64,000 nucleotides of DNA from an uncultured Bacteroidales bacterium (GCA_900315335.1 OMYR01000017.1:1-64000); one strand, 5' to 3'; positions 8,217 to 17,215 are shown, counted from the stretch's first letter. Program-made: numbers and translations. The notes: generated from the sequence alone by a model not told the origin.

Positions 8217-8897
8217 TTATCCAACTTTGGTGTAATCTCTTGCACCAAAAATCTTGCTACCGATACGAATCAATGTTGCGCCTTCTTGTATTGCGATGTC
8301 GTAATCGTGGGTCATACCCATAGATATTTCCTTAAAGTAAGGTTTGTCTTCAAAGAAGTCGTTTTTTAATGAAGTGAAGATGTTTTTCAAGTTTTTGAAC
8401 TCTTCGCGAGTTATTTCTCTGTCGTCGGTAATGCTACCAATGCCCATAACACCACAAATACGAACATTGTTTAATTCTTTGAACTCTTCGCTATTCAAAA
8501 TATCCCTTACCTCGTTTTCCGATAAGCCGAATTTACTTTCTTCGTTATTGATATCAATCTCAAACAAGCAATCAACAATTCTATTTACTTTTACAGCGTG
8601 TTTATTGACTTCTTTTAACAATTTCAATGAGTCAATGGAATGAATCATTGTAACGTAATCGATGATATATTTGATTTTGTTTTCTTGCAGATGCCCGATG
8701 AAATGCCAAAGAATGTCTTTGGGTAAATCAACATGCTTTTGCTTCATCTCTTGAGCCTTGTTCTCGCCGAAAACTCTTTGTCCGCAATCATAAGCCTGCA
8801 TCAAATCTTCGTTAGGTTTGGTTTTGGAAACGGCAATCAATGTTACGTTTTCGGGAATTTCTTTTCTGATGTTTTCTATACTTTGTTGAATGTTCAT
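8217..8897 (-). CDS. yggS: YggS-type pyridoxal-phosphate homeostasis protein
   Basis: A 226-residue single-domain alanine-racemase-fold protein that binds PLP and keeps vitamin B6 and amino-acid pools balanced. The PLP lysine is in LIAVSKTKP (about K25). Other family motifs are FGENKAQE, WHFIGHLQENK, and SMGMTHDYDIAIQEGATLIRIGSKIFGAR near the C-terminus. Full length. It is divergent from the lipoprotein gene that starts at 8971. Confidence 0.95.
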   Translation of the reverse strand: MNIQQSIENIRKEIPENVTLIAVSKTKPNEDLMQAYDCGQRVFGENKAQEMKQKHVDLPKDILWHFIGHLQENKIKYIIDYVTMIHSIDSLKLLKEVNKHAVKVNRIVDCLFEIDINNEESKFGLSENEVRDILNSEEFKELNNVRICGVMGIGSITDDREITREEFKNLKNIFTSLKNDFFEDKPYFKEISMGMTHDYDIAIQEGATLIRIGSKIFGARDYTKVG

Positions 8898-8943
8898 TTT
8901 TCAATTTTTTGTTTTAACGACTGCAAAATTACTGCAAATATAT

Positions 8944-8951
8944 TACTTTTG
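8944..8951 (+). promoter_or_regulatory. -7 promoter element for the 8971 lipoprotein gene
   Basis: TACTTTTG, 19 bases upstream of the ATG, giving a leader of roughly a dozen bases. Confidence 0.55.
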
Positions 8952-8970
8952 CAAAACAAAATACTATCTT

Positions 8971-9474
8971 ATGATAAAAAGGAATGTAATAAAAACGATT
9001 ATATTATTGTTAATAACAACATTATTTACATTTTGTACTTCGTCAGATGATGACCAGGCAAAAATAGAAAATGTTGTTACATCGTTCTACAAAGCATTGA
9101 ATAACGGAGATTACAAAGAAATTGGGACGTTGTTTAGTGGCGATATGAAGCAAGATATGAGGAAAATTAAAGATGATATTAAAAATTTTGTCGTCTTTAA
9201 GAAAGTTGATTTGAAAGATGTGGAAATAAATGGCTTGACGGCCGTTGCTACTGTGGAGTGTGTTGATGAATTTGGCAATGCAACAGAAATGACCTGGGAT
9301 CTGATAAAACAAAACAATAATTGGAGATTAAATAATTTCAACACCTCAAAAGCCCAAAATGTTAATACTAAAATTTTGGATACACATACCAAAATTCAAA
9401 CCGATACCACACAAATTCCGCAAGATATTACCACTGAAACTTTAACTGAGAACAATAATGATAATAATTCGTAA
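8971..9474 (+). CDS. lipoprotein with a DUF4878-like NTF2-type domain
   Basis: A 167-residue predicted lipoprotein. The ATG at 8971 gives a clean signal sequence (KRNVIKTIILLLITTLFTFC) ending in a lipobox-like TFC, and fits the promoter just upstream; the longer upstream extension would remove it. Residues about 30-115 (VVTSFYKALNNGDYKEIGTLFSG to WRLNNF) have the pattern of small cystatin/NTF2-like lipoproteins such as DUF4878. A Thr/Asn-rich tail follows. Its 3' end overlaps the start of the next gene by 17 bases. Confidence 0.6.
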   Translation: MIKRNVIKTIILLLITTLFTFCTSSDDDQAKIENVVTSFYKALNNGDYKEIGTLFSGDMKQDMRKIKDDIKNFVVFKKVDLKDVEINGLTAVATVECVDEFGNATEMTWDLIKQNNNWRLNNFNTSKAQNVNTKILDTHTKIQTDTTQIPQDITTETLTENNNDNNS

Positions 9475-10543
9475 AATCCTTTACACCATTAATGTTTTCT
9501 GTGCATTGCTTCTACTATTAATTTATGTAGCAGCATTTGTGCCGCAAGATATGTTTTCATATATTTCTTTGGTGGGTTATGCTTATCCATTCGTGTTGGT
9601 GGTCAATGTTGTTTTTGTTGTTTTGTGGTTGGTGTGGAAGCCGAGAAATACAATCTTATCATTAGTTGCAATAGCCATAGGGTTTGATTATGTGTCAAGA
9701 TTTGTTAATTTTTCTTCCAATGACCAAACCAAAAAAGAGATAACTGTTTTAACTTATAATGTGCATGATTTTGTTCATAACAAAGACTCTGAAAATTATT
9801 TGGGTGAGGAAGTTTTGGGCGACTCTATATTGAATTATATTGCTTTGACTAATGCAGATATTCTTTGTTTGCAAGATTACGATGTGAATATCACATACAA
9901 AAAAGGTTTTCATAAATATCTTTTGGATTCTTTGGGCTATCATCATTTTTACTATTATCATTCGCATAGGGATAATGTTTCCAATTGTGCCATATACTCA
10001 AAATATCCTATGACCAACACCGGTAGTGTTCTCGAAAAGGATACTCAAAATTATCTTTATATTTATGCCGACATCAAAACGCCTTATTCTCTTTTAAGAG
10101 TTTATAATCTTCATCTTGCATCGTATATGTTGGGAAAGGACGAACAAGAAAATTATGCCCAAATCATTAAAGGCAAAGTCAATGAAAAGCAATCTAAAAA
10201 GATTGTCTCAAAACTTATCGATGCCAACAGAATACGTGCAAAGCAAATCCGTTCTCTTTTGCCTGAAATGGAAAAACAACAACGCCCAGTAATTATTTGC
10301 GGAGATTTCAACGACCATCCGTTTTCCAATACTTATAAAAAATTTTCTAAAATCTATACAGACTCTTTTGTTAAGAGAGGTTCGGGAATTGGCAGCACTT
10401 ACAATGGAATTTTTCCTGCATATCGTATAGACTATGTGTGGTATGACAAAAATAGATTGGAATGCACATCATACTCTTCGCCAAAAATGGATTTTTCTGA
10501 CCATTATCCGATTTTGACCACCTTTGTTTTCAAAAAGGAATAA
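9458..10543 (+). CDS. endonuclease/exonuclease/phosphatase-family membrane protein
   Basis: A 361-residue protein with two or three N-terminal hydrophobic segments (about residues 5-80), then an endonuclease/exonuclease/phosphatase domain facing away from the membrane. Catalytic-motif candidates are the ITVLTYNVHDF start strand, ICGDFNDHP (metal and general-base region), YRIDYVWY and the terminal SDHYPI histidine. Such proteins are common in Bacteroidota; the substrate, nucleic acid or phosphoester, is not known. It is translationally overlapped with the lipoprotein gene before it and followed by nth. Confidence 0.85.
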   Translation: MIIIRKILYTINVFCALLLLLIYVAAFVPQDMFSYISLVGYAYPFVLVVNVVFVVLWLVWKPRNTILSLVAIAIGFDYVSRFVNFSSNDQTKKEITVLTYNVHDFVHNKDSENYLGEEVLGDSILNYIALTNADILCLQDYDVNITYKKGFHKYLLDSLGYHHFYYYHSHRDNVSNCAIYSKYPMTNTGSVLEKDTQNYLYIYADIKTPYSLLRVYNLHLASYMLGKDEQENYAQIIKGKVNEKQSKKIVSKLIDANRIRAKQIRSLLPEMEKQQRPVIICGDFNDHPFSNTYKKFSKIYTDSFVKRGSGIGSTYNGIFPAYRIDYVWYDKNRLECTSYSSPKMDFSDHYPILTTFVFKKE

Positions 10544-10587
10544 CGAAAAAATTTTTCTTGATAGCGAACAATAAAAATCAAATAACG

Positions 10588-11256
10588 ATGACAAAAAAAC
10601 AAAGATACGATTTAGCCATAGAATACTTAAATGAAATGTTTCCCAATGCCGATACGGAACTTGTACATGGCGATACGTTTCAATTGCTTATAGCAGTAAT
10701 ACTTTCCGCCCAATGTACAGACAAGCGGGTTAATGAGATAACGCCTGCTTTGTTTGAGAAATATCCTACGGCAGAGGATATGTCAAAAGCAACTCCCGAA
10801 GAAATTTTTCCATATATCAAAAGCATATCTTATCCAAATTCAAAGGCGAAGTATTTGGTGAATTGCTCAAAAAAACTTATGGAAAAATTTAATGGAATAG
10901 TACCGAGCGATGTCGATGACCTGCAAACATTGCAAGGAGTGGGTAGAAAAACAGCCAATGTCATAGCAGCGATAGTTTTTCATCAAGCAAAAATGCCTGT
11001 GGATACTCATGTACATAGAGTTTCAAGGCGAATAGGACTTACGACCGATGCCAAAACCGTTCGCCAAACCGAAGACCAGTTGATGAAAAACATTGATAAA
11101 AAAGACGTGGGGCTATTGCATCATCAACTTATACTTCTCGGTAGATACGTATGTAAAGCGAGAAAACCTGAGTGTGAAAAATGTAAATTAACGTCGGTTT
11201 GTAAAAATTTCTTAACTTTGCAGCGTAAAATAAAAACAGGGGAAAATCAGTTATAG
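10588..11256 (+). CDS. nth: endonuclease III
   Basis: A 222-residue DNA glycosylase/AP lyase for oxidised pyrimidines in base-excision repair. The helix-hairpin-helix LQGVGRKTANVI contains the catalytic lysine, the catalytic aspartate is in VDTHVHRVSRR, and the C-terminal iron-sulphur cluster cysteines fit C-X6-C-X2-C-X5-C (CKARKPECEKCKLTSVC). The ATG at 10588 is preferred to a non-ATG start 30 bases upstream. Confidence 0.96.
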   Translation: MTKKQRYDLAIEYLNEMFPNADTELVHGDTFQLLIAVILSAQCTDKRVNEITPALFEKYPTAEDMSKATPEEIFPYIKSISYPNSKAKYLVNCSKKLMEKFNGIVPSDVDDLQTLQGVGRKTANVIAAIVFHQAKMPVDTHVHRVSRRIGLTTDAKTVRQTEDQLMKNIDKKDVGLLHHQLILLGRYVCKARKPECEKCKLTSVCKNFLTLQRKIKTGENQL

Positions 11257-11365
11257 ATAAAAAAGAGAGTTTTTCTATGGGTTTGGAATGATTTGCGGGT
11301 ACTTGCGAACGTATTAAAAAACCGAAAAAATAAACAAGAGTAATAACAAATAAAAATCATACGAT

Positions 11366-11491
11366 ATGAAAAAAGTAGTGTTTGTCTTATTGGCAGTAGT
11401 TTTTTTGGCAATGGGATTATCATCTTGCCAATCGAGTAAATGTGATGCTTACAAATCTTCTCATTATTACACAAGAGAAATATTAAGATAA
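11366..11491 (+). CDS. very small lipoprotein (41 residues)
   Basis: A short ORF starting with MKKVVFVLLAVVFLAMGL and a good lipobox LSSC at residues 18-21, so only about 21 residues remain after processing (CQSSKCDAYKSSHYYTREI). The gene begins about 110 bases after nth. The sharp signal peptide plus lipobox makes chance unlikely. Small lipoproteins with a Cys-Asp-Ala-Tyr and a Tyr-Tyr-Thr-Arg pattern seem familiar from other Bacteroidota, but I cannot assign a role. Confidence 0.6.
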   Translation: MKKVVFVLLAVVFLAMGLSSCQSSKCDAYKSSHYYTREILR

Positions 11492-11605
11492 TAAACGATA
11501 AAACATTGTTATCTATTATCTTTTTGGATATGCAATACATTGATAGCGGTGCTTGAAAAAACGCCGCTTTTGTTGTTTGTTTTAATTATCTGTATTGCAA
11601 AAATT

Positions 11606-11731
11606 TTTTCAATAAGTGTTTTTATGAAATTAGTGTTAAACACTAATAAAATAATGTCTCACATTAAAAAAATAGTGTTAAACATCAGTTTTGTGATTTG
11701 TCGTATTATTTTAATGGAAACACTCATTGTT
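11606..11731. repeat. 21-bp-period array 2
   Basis: About six units: 11606-11626, then 11627-11647 (with the full palindrome TTAGTGTTAAACACTAA), 11648-11668, 11669-11689, 11690-11710 and 11711-11731. The last unit ends on the base before the xerD stop codon. Units are A-rich at their left ends in the first half and T-rich in the second half. The remaining 11492-11605 holds nothing I recognise. Confidence 0.88.
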
Positions 11732-12664
11732 TTATTTTTCGTAAAAAGGGTGTTGGTATTGCAAGGTATGTCTTAAATCATCAGTCTTCAAATTGATATA
11801 AATTTCGGTGGCAGTTATACAAGAATGGCCTAACATCTCTTTGACTGCGACAAGGTTGGCTCCGTTACGTATAAGTTCGGTGGCAAAAGAATGACGTAAA
11901 ATATGTGGGTGGATTTTCTTTTTTATGCCAGCTTTCAAAGCCGCTTCATTTAACATTTTATTGATTGCTTGACGTGTCATTTCGCTACCACGCGTATGCG
12001 AAACAAACACATAATCACGACTTTGGGACTGAATATTGACCTTGCTACGATAGTTTTTTATGTAGTTTTTGAGGTCATTCAAAACATTTGCGGCAATGGG
12101 GACAAACCTTTCTTTATCGCCCTTGCCGATAATGTCAAGATACTCTTGCTTAAAATTTATATTGTCAAGTTTAAGATTAATAAATTCACTTACACGAAGA
12201 CCTGTGGCATAAAGAAATTCTATGCTTAACCAATTTCTATAACCATAGCCTGTCGAGGTGTCAATGGCGTTCATCATTGCAAAAATCTCTTCTTCCTCCA
12301 AAATCACAGGCAGTTTTTGTTCAAGTTTTGGAGTTATCACCAATTTGGATATATCTTTTTGCAAAACATCGTTAAACACCAAAAATTTGAAAAATGCCCG
12401 CAGAGACTGTATTATACGTGTCTGAGAAGTGGCTTTAAGTAATTTTTCTTCTTCGTTTCTATCCTTAAATACAAGGATTGTCTGCAAAAACTCATCTATA
12501 ATTTGAGGTGTAATATCACTAAATTCTTTGTCGGGATATTCAGTTGAAAGAAAATCGCAAAACCTTGTGCAATCACCCATATATGCAATGGTGGTGTTGT
12601 CGCTTAAAGAACGCTCAACTTTTAGGAAATACCTAAACTCCTCCAAATACTTTGCACTATCCAT
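11732..12664 (-). CDS. xerD: tyrosine site-specific recombinase XerD-type
   Basis: A 310-residue tyrosine recombinase. The N-terminal SAM-like core-binding domain covers about 1-95 and the catalytic domain about 115-300. All catalytic residues are visible: R157 (TGLRVSE), K181 (GKGDKER), H254 and R257 (HPHILRHSF), H280 (LGHSCI) and the nucleophile Y289 (ATEIYINL). Length and pattern match chromosomal XerC/D, which resolves dimers at dif, rather than a mobile-element integrase. No dif site was identified. Confidence 0.9.
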   Translation of the reverse strand: MDSAKYLEEFRYFLKVERSLSDNTTIAYMGDCTRFCDFLSTEYPDKEFSDITPQIIDEFLQTILVFKDRNEEEKLLKATSQTRIIQSLRAFFKFLVFNDVLQKDISKLVITPKLEQKLPVILEEEEIFAMMNAIDTSTGYGYRNWLSIEFLYATGLRVSEFINLKLDNINFKQEYLDIIGKGDKERFVPIAANVLNDLKNYIKNYRSKVNIQSQSRDYVFVSHTRGSEMTRQAINKMLNEAALKAGIKKKIHPHILRHSFATELIRNGANLVAVKEMLGHSCITATEIYINLKTDDLRHTLQYQHPFYEK

Positions 12665-12740
12665 AAGTGTGTAGTTTATTTTTAATTGTGATTGTTTTTA
12701 GTGCTTTTCAGATGTAGTTTTGTGTTGGTGTGATTTTAGG

Positions 12741-12808
12741 TTTTTAATGTTTAACACTATTTCTCTGATGTTTAATATTATTTTACTGATGTTTAATATT
12801 ATTTTTGT
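12741..12808. repeat. 21-bp-period array 3
   Basis: Three core copies in T-rich orientation: ATGTTTAA begins at 12747, 12768 and 12789, exactly 21 bases apart. It lies between the start of xerD and the end of mtgA. Confidence 0.85.
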
Positions 12809-12814
12809 CATTGA

Positions 12815-13546
12815 TTAAAGGCGTGGTCTGCCTATTATATTCATCTTCCTTTGAATCCTATTTGCTCTGCGGTTAAGATATGAGGACGGATTGGCAGCAT
12901 TACGTTTCAATGGGGAAGGTAGTATGGAGGCAAGCAAAGCGGCTTCGCGTTTTGACAGATGAGACGCCGAATGGTGGAAATAGTATTGCGAAGCAGCCTC
13001 AACGCCATAAATTCCATCGCCAAACTCTATGATATTAAGATAAACTTCCATAATCCTTTTCTTTGACCAAAAGGTTTCCATTAACACCGTATGCCAAGCC
13101 TCTAAACCTTTACGGATATACGATTTTTGAATCCAAAGAAAAGCGTTTTTAGCTGTCTGTTGGGTGATTGTACTGCCGCCGAAAGCCTTTTTGCCTCTTG
13201 CTTTATTGACTTTTTGTGCGTGTTTTATCGCATCAATATCAAAACCTTTGTGATGCCTAAAATTATTATCCTCCGAAGCTATCACGGCAACAACCATATT
13301 AGGGGAGATGTCTTCGTATTTAATCCATTGTTTTTGCAATTTGACTTCTCTTTTGGAATCAAACATTTGTTCAACGCAACGTTGCACCATAAGAATGGTT
13401 ATCGGTGGGTTAATCCATTTGTAAGCAAGGGTTATCACAATTGTCCATAAAAAATAAATCAAAACAACCAAACCCAAACGTTTGAAGAATTTTTTGAAAG
13501 AGAATTGTCGTTTCTTTTTTTGTGTATTTGTAGTTGCTTGTGCCAT
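12815..13546 (-). CDS. mtgA: monofunctional biosynthetic peptidoglycan transglycosylase
   Basis: A 243-residue membrane-anchored GT51 glycosyltransferase that polymerises lipid II into glycan strands. A basic N-terminus is followed by one transmembrane helix (LGLVVLIYFLWTIVITLAY). GT51 motifs are visible: SEDNNFRHHKGFD with the catalytic glutamate, GGSTITQQTAKNAFL, KKRIMEVYLNIIEFGDGIYGVEAA, and the ALLASILPSP region. The ATG at 13544-13546 fits the membrane anchor better than the extension of 9 residues. Confidence 0.94.
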   Translation of the reverse strand: MAQATTNTQKKKRQFSFKKFFKRLGLVVLIYFLWTIVITLAYKWINPPITILMVQRCVEQMFDSKREVKLQKQWIKYEDISPNMVVAVIASEDNNFRHHKGFDIDAIKHAQKVNKARGKKAFGGSTITQQTAKNAFLWIQKSYIRKGLEAWHTVLMETFWSKKRIMEVYLNIIEFGDGIYGVEAASQYYFHHSASHLSKREAALLASILPSPLKRNAANPSSYLNRRANRIQRKMNIIGRPRL

Positions 13547-13570
13547 AACATTATTTGCTGAAATAAGGTG

Positions 13571-13578
13571 CAAAGTTA
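13571..13578 (-). promoter_or_regulatory. -7 promoter element for mtgA
   Basis: TAACTTTG on the minus strand, 24 bases upstream of the chosen mtgA ATG. This supports that start over the longer one, whose ATG would overlap the promoter. Confidence 0.55.
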
Positions 13579-13652
13579 AGAAAAAAGAAAGTTATACCCA
13601 TTATTTTCAATAAAAAACAAGTGTTTTTCATATAAAAAACAAATTTTTTTCA

Positions 13653-13660
13653 TACTTTTG
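13653..13660 (+). promoter_or_regulatory. -7 promoter element for the 13695 secreted protein gene
   Basis: TACTTTTG, 34 bases upstream of the ATG. Confidence 0.5.
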
Positions 13661-13694
13661 CAAACTGAAAGTTAATAAGATTGGTTCGTAGCAG

Positions 13695-15365
13695 ATGATA
13701 AATCCTAAAATATATATGGTTGTGGCGTTTTTGTTCGGGTTAGTCGGCAGTTGTTTTGCCGAAAATCCTTTGTCAAATACAGACCGAACAAAAATTTCTT
13801 TAATTCCAACCGATACCATAACGATAAACGCATCAAAAACTCCTAATACTAAGGATTTTGAAAGTGATTGTATTATAGAGATAACAAACGATACATTTTT
13901 GGAAACAAAAAACGATACAACCATTATTCTTACTTTATCAAAGGTTGCTGATGCCTACTCTTGGTATAAATACGACCCAAAAAGCGATATTAAAACTTTA
14001 TTGGGTAGTGGTGGTACGCAAATGGTAGTAATAAATGGCGGAAGCGATGAATATTTTATTATTGAAGCGACAATAAAAGATGAGGAAGAACTTTTAACAA
14101 ACGGAGATTTCGAAGCAGGAAATACTGGCTTTACAAGTGAATACACATATATTTCAGTGGCAGGCGATGATGCTTTGAGCGAAGAAAATAACTACGCAAT
14201 AGGAATAAATCCAAAAAATTATAATACCGATTGGGTGGATTGCACGAATGGGACAAATGTATTTATTGCCAATGGCTCAAACGTGGATAATCAAAAAGTT
14301 TATTCCACAACGGCTACAATTAATCCCAACACCTATTATAGTTTATCATTCAAAGCGACGAACATTGCAGATATTGAAGATAGCGAGAAACTATCAAAAT
14401 TTATGTTGTCAGTAAATGATGAAATGCTTGGAGGAGATATGTCGGTAGAAGCAACGCAGTGTGATTGGAAATCGTTCGATAGGATTTATTATAGTGATGA
14501 TAATACAACGGCAAATATAGATATTTTAAGTAAAACAACAGCCTCTAACGGTAATGACTTTGCTATTGATGATATATCTTTACGCCGTGTTTGTTTTGCA
14601 TCGGATACTATTCATATAAGTACAATCCAGCCTAATTATATTACAATCTATGACACAATATGTGGAAACGAAACTTACGATAAATATGATTTTATTGCCG
14701 ATACAACAGGCGAGTATGTCAAACGATTGATAAATCAATATGGTTGCGACAGCATCATTACCTTGTATCTTACGGTTAATCCTACGTATAACGATACTTT
14801 GTATTTGGTAGGTTGCGGCGAGGGATATAATGACGATAATTTCCTTATAGAACAATCGGGAATTTATACGAGGGCATTGCAGACAATAGAGGGTTGTGAT
14901 AGTATTGTAACTATTGTTTTCAAATACGTGGAACCTTTCGTTGATAGCATTAGTGCAGAAATATATAAAGGAGATACATTTACTATGTATGGCTTTAATG
15001 AAAGTACTACCGGTTCGTACGAAATGGTTTATCAAGATACTAACGGTTGCGATAGTACATATTATTTGGATTTGAAGGTTATTAATTTCCGCTTTCCAAA
15101 CGTGGTAACCCCTAACGGCGATGGGGTTAATGATATTTTCGATATAACAGATGTCTTGGAGCAAACCATATTTACTAATGTCGCAATAAGAATTTACAAC
15201 CGCTATGGCAGAACTATCTTCGAGGTTGAAAATCCAAAAACTATTGATAATATGTGGAATCCTGATGCAACCAATACCCCGACAGGTACATACTTTTTCA
15301 GATTTACTGCCAAAAGCCAATCAAAAAATATTGACTTTGTCGGGACAATTGATGTGTTAAGGTAA
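13695..15365 (+). CDS. secreted protein with a type IX (gliding-type) C-terminal sorting domain
   Basis: A 556-residue secreted protein. A signal peptide (about 1-22, ending SCFA) leads into a carbohydrate-binding-like module at about 135-300 (ELLTNGDFEAGNTGF to GNDFAIDDISLRRVC). Three Cys-Asp-Ser repeat strands follow at about 320-460 (GCDSIITLYLTV, GCDSIVTIVFKY, GCDSTYYLDLKV). The C-terminal gliding-motility/T9SS type-B domain (about 465-556) has PNVVTPNGDGVNDIFDI, IRIYNRYGRTIFEVEN and GTYFFRF. It is therefore predicted to cross the outer membrane by the type IX system. No T9SS apparatus genes are adjacent. Confidence 0.88.
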   Translation: MINPKIYMVVAFLFGLVGSCFAENPLSNTDRTKISLIPTDTITINASKTPNTKDFESDCIIEITNDTFLETKNDTTIILTLSKVADAYSWYKYDPKSDIKTLLGSGGTQMVVINGGSDEYFIIEATIKDEEELLTNGDFEAGNTGFTSEYTYISVAGDDALSEENNYAIGINPKNYNTDWVDCTNGTNVFIANGSNVDNQKVYSTTATINPNTYYSLSFKATNIADIEDSEKLSKFMLSVNDEMLGGDMSVEATQCDWKSFDRIYYSDDNTTANIDILSKTTASNGNDFAIDDISLRRVCFASDTIHISTIQPNYITIYDTICGNETYDKYDFIADTTGEYVKRLINQYGCDSIITLYLTVNPTYNDTLYLVGCGEGYNDDNFLIEQSGIYTRALQTIEGCDSIVTIVFKYVEPFVDSISAEIYKGDTFTMYGFNESTTGSYEMVYQDTNGCDSTYYLDLKVINFRFPNVVTPNGDGVNDIFDITDVLEQTIFTNVAIRIYNRYGRTIFEVENPKTIDNMWNPDATNTPTGTYFFRFTAKSQSKNIDFVGTIDVLR

Positions 15366-15393
15366 AACCTTGATATATCAACTCAATAAAAAC

Positions 15394-15432
15394 ACACACA
15401 CGTCAAAATAAATTAATCACTGACGTGTGTGT
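15394..15432 (+). terminator. stem-loop after the T9SS-type secreted protein gene
   Basis: ACACACACGTCA (15394-15405) pairs with 15421-15432; 15-base loop, 29 bases after the stop. The T-run is weak, so termination is probable rather than certain. Confidence 0.55.
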
Positions 15433-15449
15433 TAATTATAAAGACTATC

Positions 15450-15575
15450 AAATTAGTATCATTAATTATTTTTATAATGTCATTAATTATTAAAATAGTT
15501 TCACTAACTATTTTTTTCTTTTCACTTATTATTTTTGTCTTATCACTAATCGTTATAGCCGTATCACTAAACAAC
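15450..15575. repeat. 21-bp-period array 4 (six units)
   Basis: Six head-to-tail units starting at 15450, 15471, 15492, 15513, 15534 and 15555. Most cores are of the TATCACTAAT or TTTCACTAACT type. It lies in a convergent gap between the secreted protein gene and the GyrI-like gene. Confidence 0.9.
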
Positions 15576-15632
15576 CTTGAAAATACATATCACAATAATG
15601 TATAATCTCAAATAACAATATTTTTAGTAAAA

Positions 15633-16274
15633 TTACTTCTTTCGGATAGGAATACGTATTACAGTTTTGCATTTATCAGCAGCAACTTTGCGAGGGTCGG
15701 ATAAATAAATTTCGTGATGATGACGATTTTCATTTATATCGTTTGCATAATTGTTTTGATTGATATAATCTTCCATTAAGGCAATGGATTGAGGTTCGCT
15801 GTTATAATCGCCTATATGCATCACCTGAACGCATAAGCCCTCATCAATTGTTAAAAACTTAGCTTGCGAACAATCCAATCCCTTTTTCTTTTTCGTTGCA
15901 GTCTTCACAGCCCAATCAAAATCCTTTTGAGTAACGAATTCGGGCAGACGGATAAGCGAAATCCATTGAAAGGCTTCTTTATCTTTGCCGTCAAAAAACT
16001 GCCTATCCTTGTCATTTAACCACCATAAACCTTCAAGTGGAGGAACAACGTAGTCGAAAAATCCTTCAATCTTGTAATCCGTTTTATAACTCATTTTCAA
16101 AGTATAAGCAACAGAATATAGAATTTCTATTGAGCATTTATACAATCCGTCTTCCTTATTGGGATTTCCAAAACCCTGCACAGAGATGTAATTCATCTTG
16201 GGAATGGTAACGAGTTGTGGTTTGTTTTTCGGAAGATAATATTCTTTGTATTCTTTCTTGAAATCAAAAGCCAT
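15633..16274 (-). CDS. GyrI-like small-molecule-binding protein
   Basis: A 213-residue stand-alone GyrI-like (SOUL/ligand-binding) protein of the COG4832 type. Typical segments are the N-terminal LVTIPKMNYISVQGFGNP, VVPPLEGLWW, and the C-terminal HHEIYLSDPRKV with YxSDP-like motif. Members are thought to bind hydrophobic or cationic small molecules; some hydrolyse them. No DNA-binding domain is present. The ligand is unknown. Confidence 0.8.
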   Translation of the reverse strand: MAFDFKKEYKEYYLPKNKPQLVTIPKMNYISVQGFGNPNKEDGLYKCSIEILYSVAYTLKMSYKTDYKIEGFFDYVVPPLEGLWWLNDKDRQFFDGKDKEAFQWISLIRLPEFVTQKDFDWAVKTATKKKKGLDCSQAKFLTIDEGLCVQVMHIGDYNSEPQSIALMEDYINQNNYANDINENRHHHEIYLSDPRKVAADKCKTVIRIPIRKK

Positions 16275-16315
16275 AGACGTGCAAAGATTACTTTAATACG
16301 TGTTACTCAAAAAAC

Positions 16316-17119
16316 TTAAAACAATCTTAGTGCGTCGTTTAACGAAGTCTTTTTGTCGGTGGATTCTTTTCTTTTTCCGATGATAAGAGCGCAATTAACG
16401 TTGTAATCTCCGCTTGGGAAATGTTTGGTGTAACTGCCGGGAACTACCACCGAATTTTCAGGAACCATACCTGTGTAAATAACTTCTTTGTCATTGGTTA
16501 CGTCAATAATCTTTGTTGAGGCGGTTATTGTTGTTCCTGCTCCCAAGACAGCACCTTGGCAAACTCTCGCACCTTCAACCACAATACAGCGAGAACCAAT
16601 AAAACAATGGTCTTCTATTATGACCGGCTTGGCACCTATCGGTTCCAAAACGCCACCAATACCGACACCACCTGCAAGATGAACATTTTTGCCGATTTGT
16701 GCAGCACTGCCAACCGTTGCCCATGTATCAATCATAGTACTCTCATCGACGTATGCTCCTATATTGACAAATGACGGCATCATAACAACTCCGCTTGCCA
16801 AAAACGCTCCGTAACGAGCCACCGCACCGGGTACAACTCTCACACCCCATTGCATAAAATCTTTCTTCAACGGAACTTTGTCGGCGTATTCAAAATCGCC
16901 TGCGTGCATATCTTTTACTTTGTTGATGGCAAAATAAAGATTTATCGCCTTTTGAATCCAAGAATTGATGACCCAATCGTCGCCTTGTTTTTCGGCAACA
17001 CGAATTTCGCCTCTGTTTAGTAATGAAATAGTGTCGTTAATATCGTTTATTACATTCTTTTGCGACAAAAGTGAGCGGTCTTCCCACGCTTTTTCTATCG
17101 ATTGTGTATCTATAAGCAT
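16316..17119 (-). CDS. dapD: tetrahydrodipicolinate N-succinyltransferase
   Basis: A 267-residue left-handed beta-helix acyltransferase of the succinylase branch of lysine/diaminopimelate synthesis. It has the N-terminal helical part, then hexapeptide repeats from about residue 105 (MMPSFVNIGAYVDESTMIDTWATVGSAAQIGKNVHLAGG) and the C-terminal cap. Full length. A TATCTTTG promoter lies 24 bases upstream. Partner genes dapC/dapE are not in the window. Confidence 0.95.
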   Translation of the reverse strand: MLIDTQSIEKAWEDRSLLSQKNVINDINDTISLLNRGEIRVAEKQGDDWVINSWIQKAINLYFAINKVKDMHAGDFEYADKVPLKKDFMQWGVRVVPGAVARYGAFLASGVVMMPSFVNIGAYVDESTMIDTWATVGSAAQIGKNVHLAGGVGIGGVLEPIGAKPVIIEDHCFIGSRCIVVEGARVCQGAVLGAGTTITASTKIIDVTNDKEVIYTGMVPENSVVVPGSYTKHFPSGDYNVNCALIIGKRKESTDKKTSLNDALRLF

Positions 17120-17143
17120 AACCCAAAATTTTTATTTTCTCTG

Positions 17144-17151
17144 CAAAGATA
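17144..17151 (-). promoter_or_regulatory. -7 promoter element for dapD
   Basis: TATCTTTG on the minus strand, 24 bases before the ATG. Confidence 0.55.
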
Positions 17152-17215
17152 ATACTTTTTGGATTATAAATATGTTTTTTTGATATTTTTCTCAAAATTT
17201 TTATCACATATCGCA

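Noticed and set aside
14580-15320. 246-codon ORF antisense to the secreted T9SS-type protein
   Set aside because: It is fully antisense to a well-supported gene, with no domain; similar long antisense ORFs (3261-3812, 707-1255, 40255-40773, 24007-24408, 62163-62579) were rejected for the same reason.
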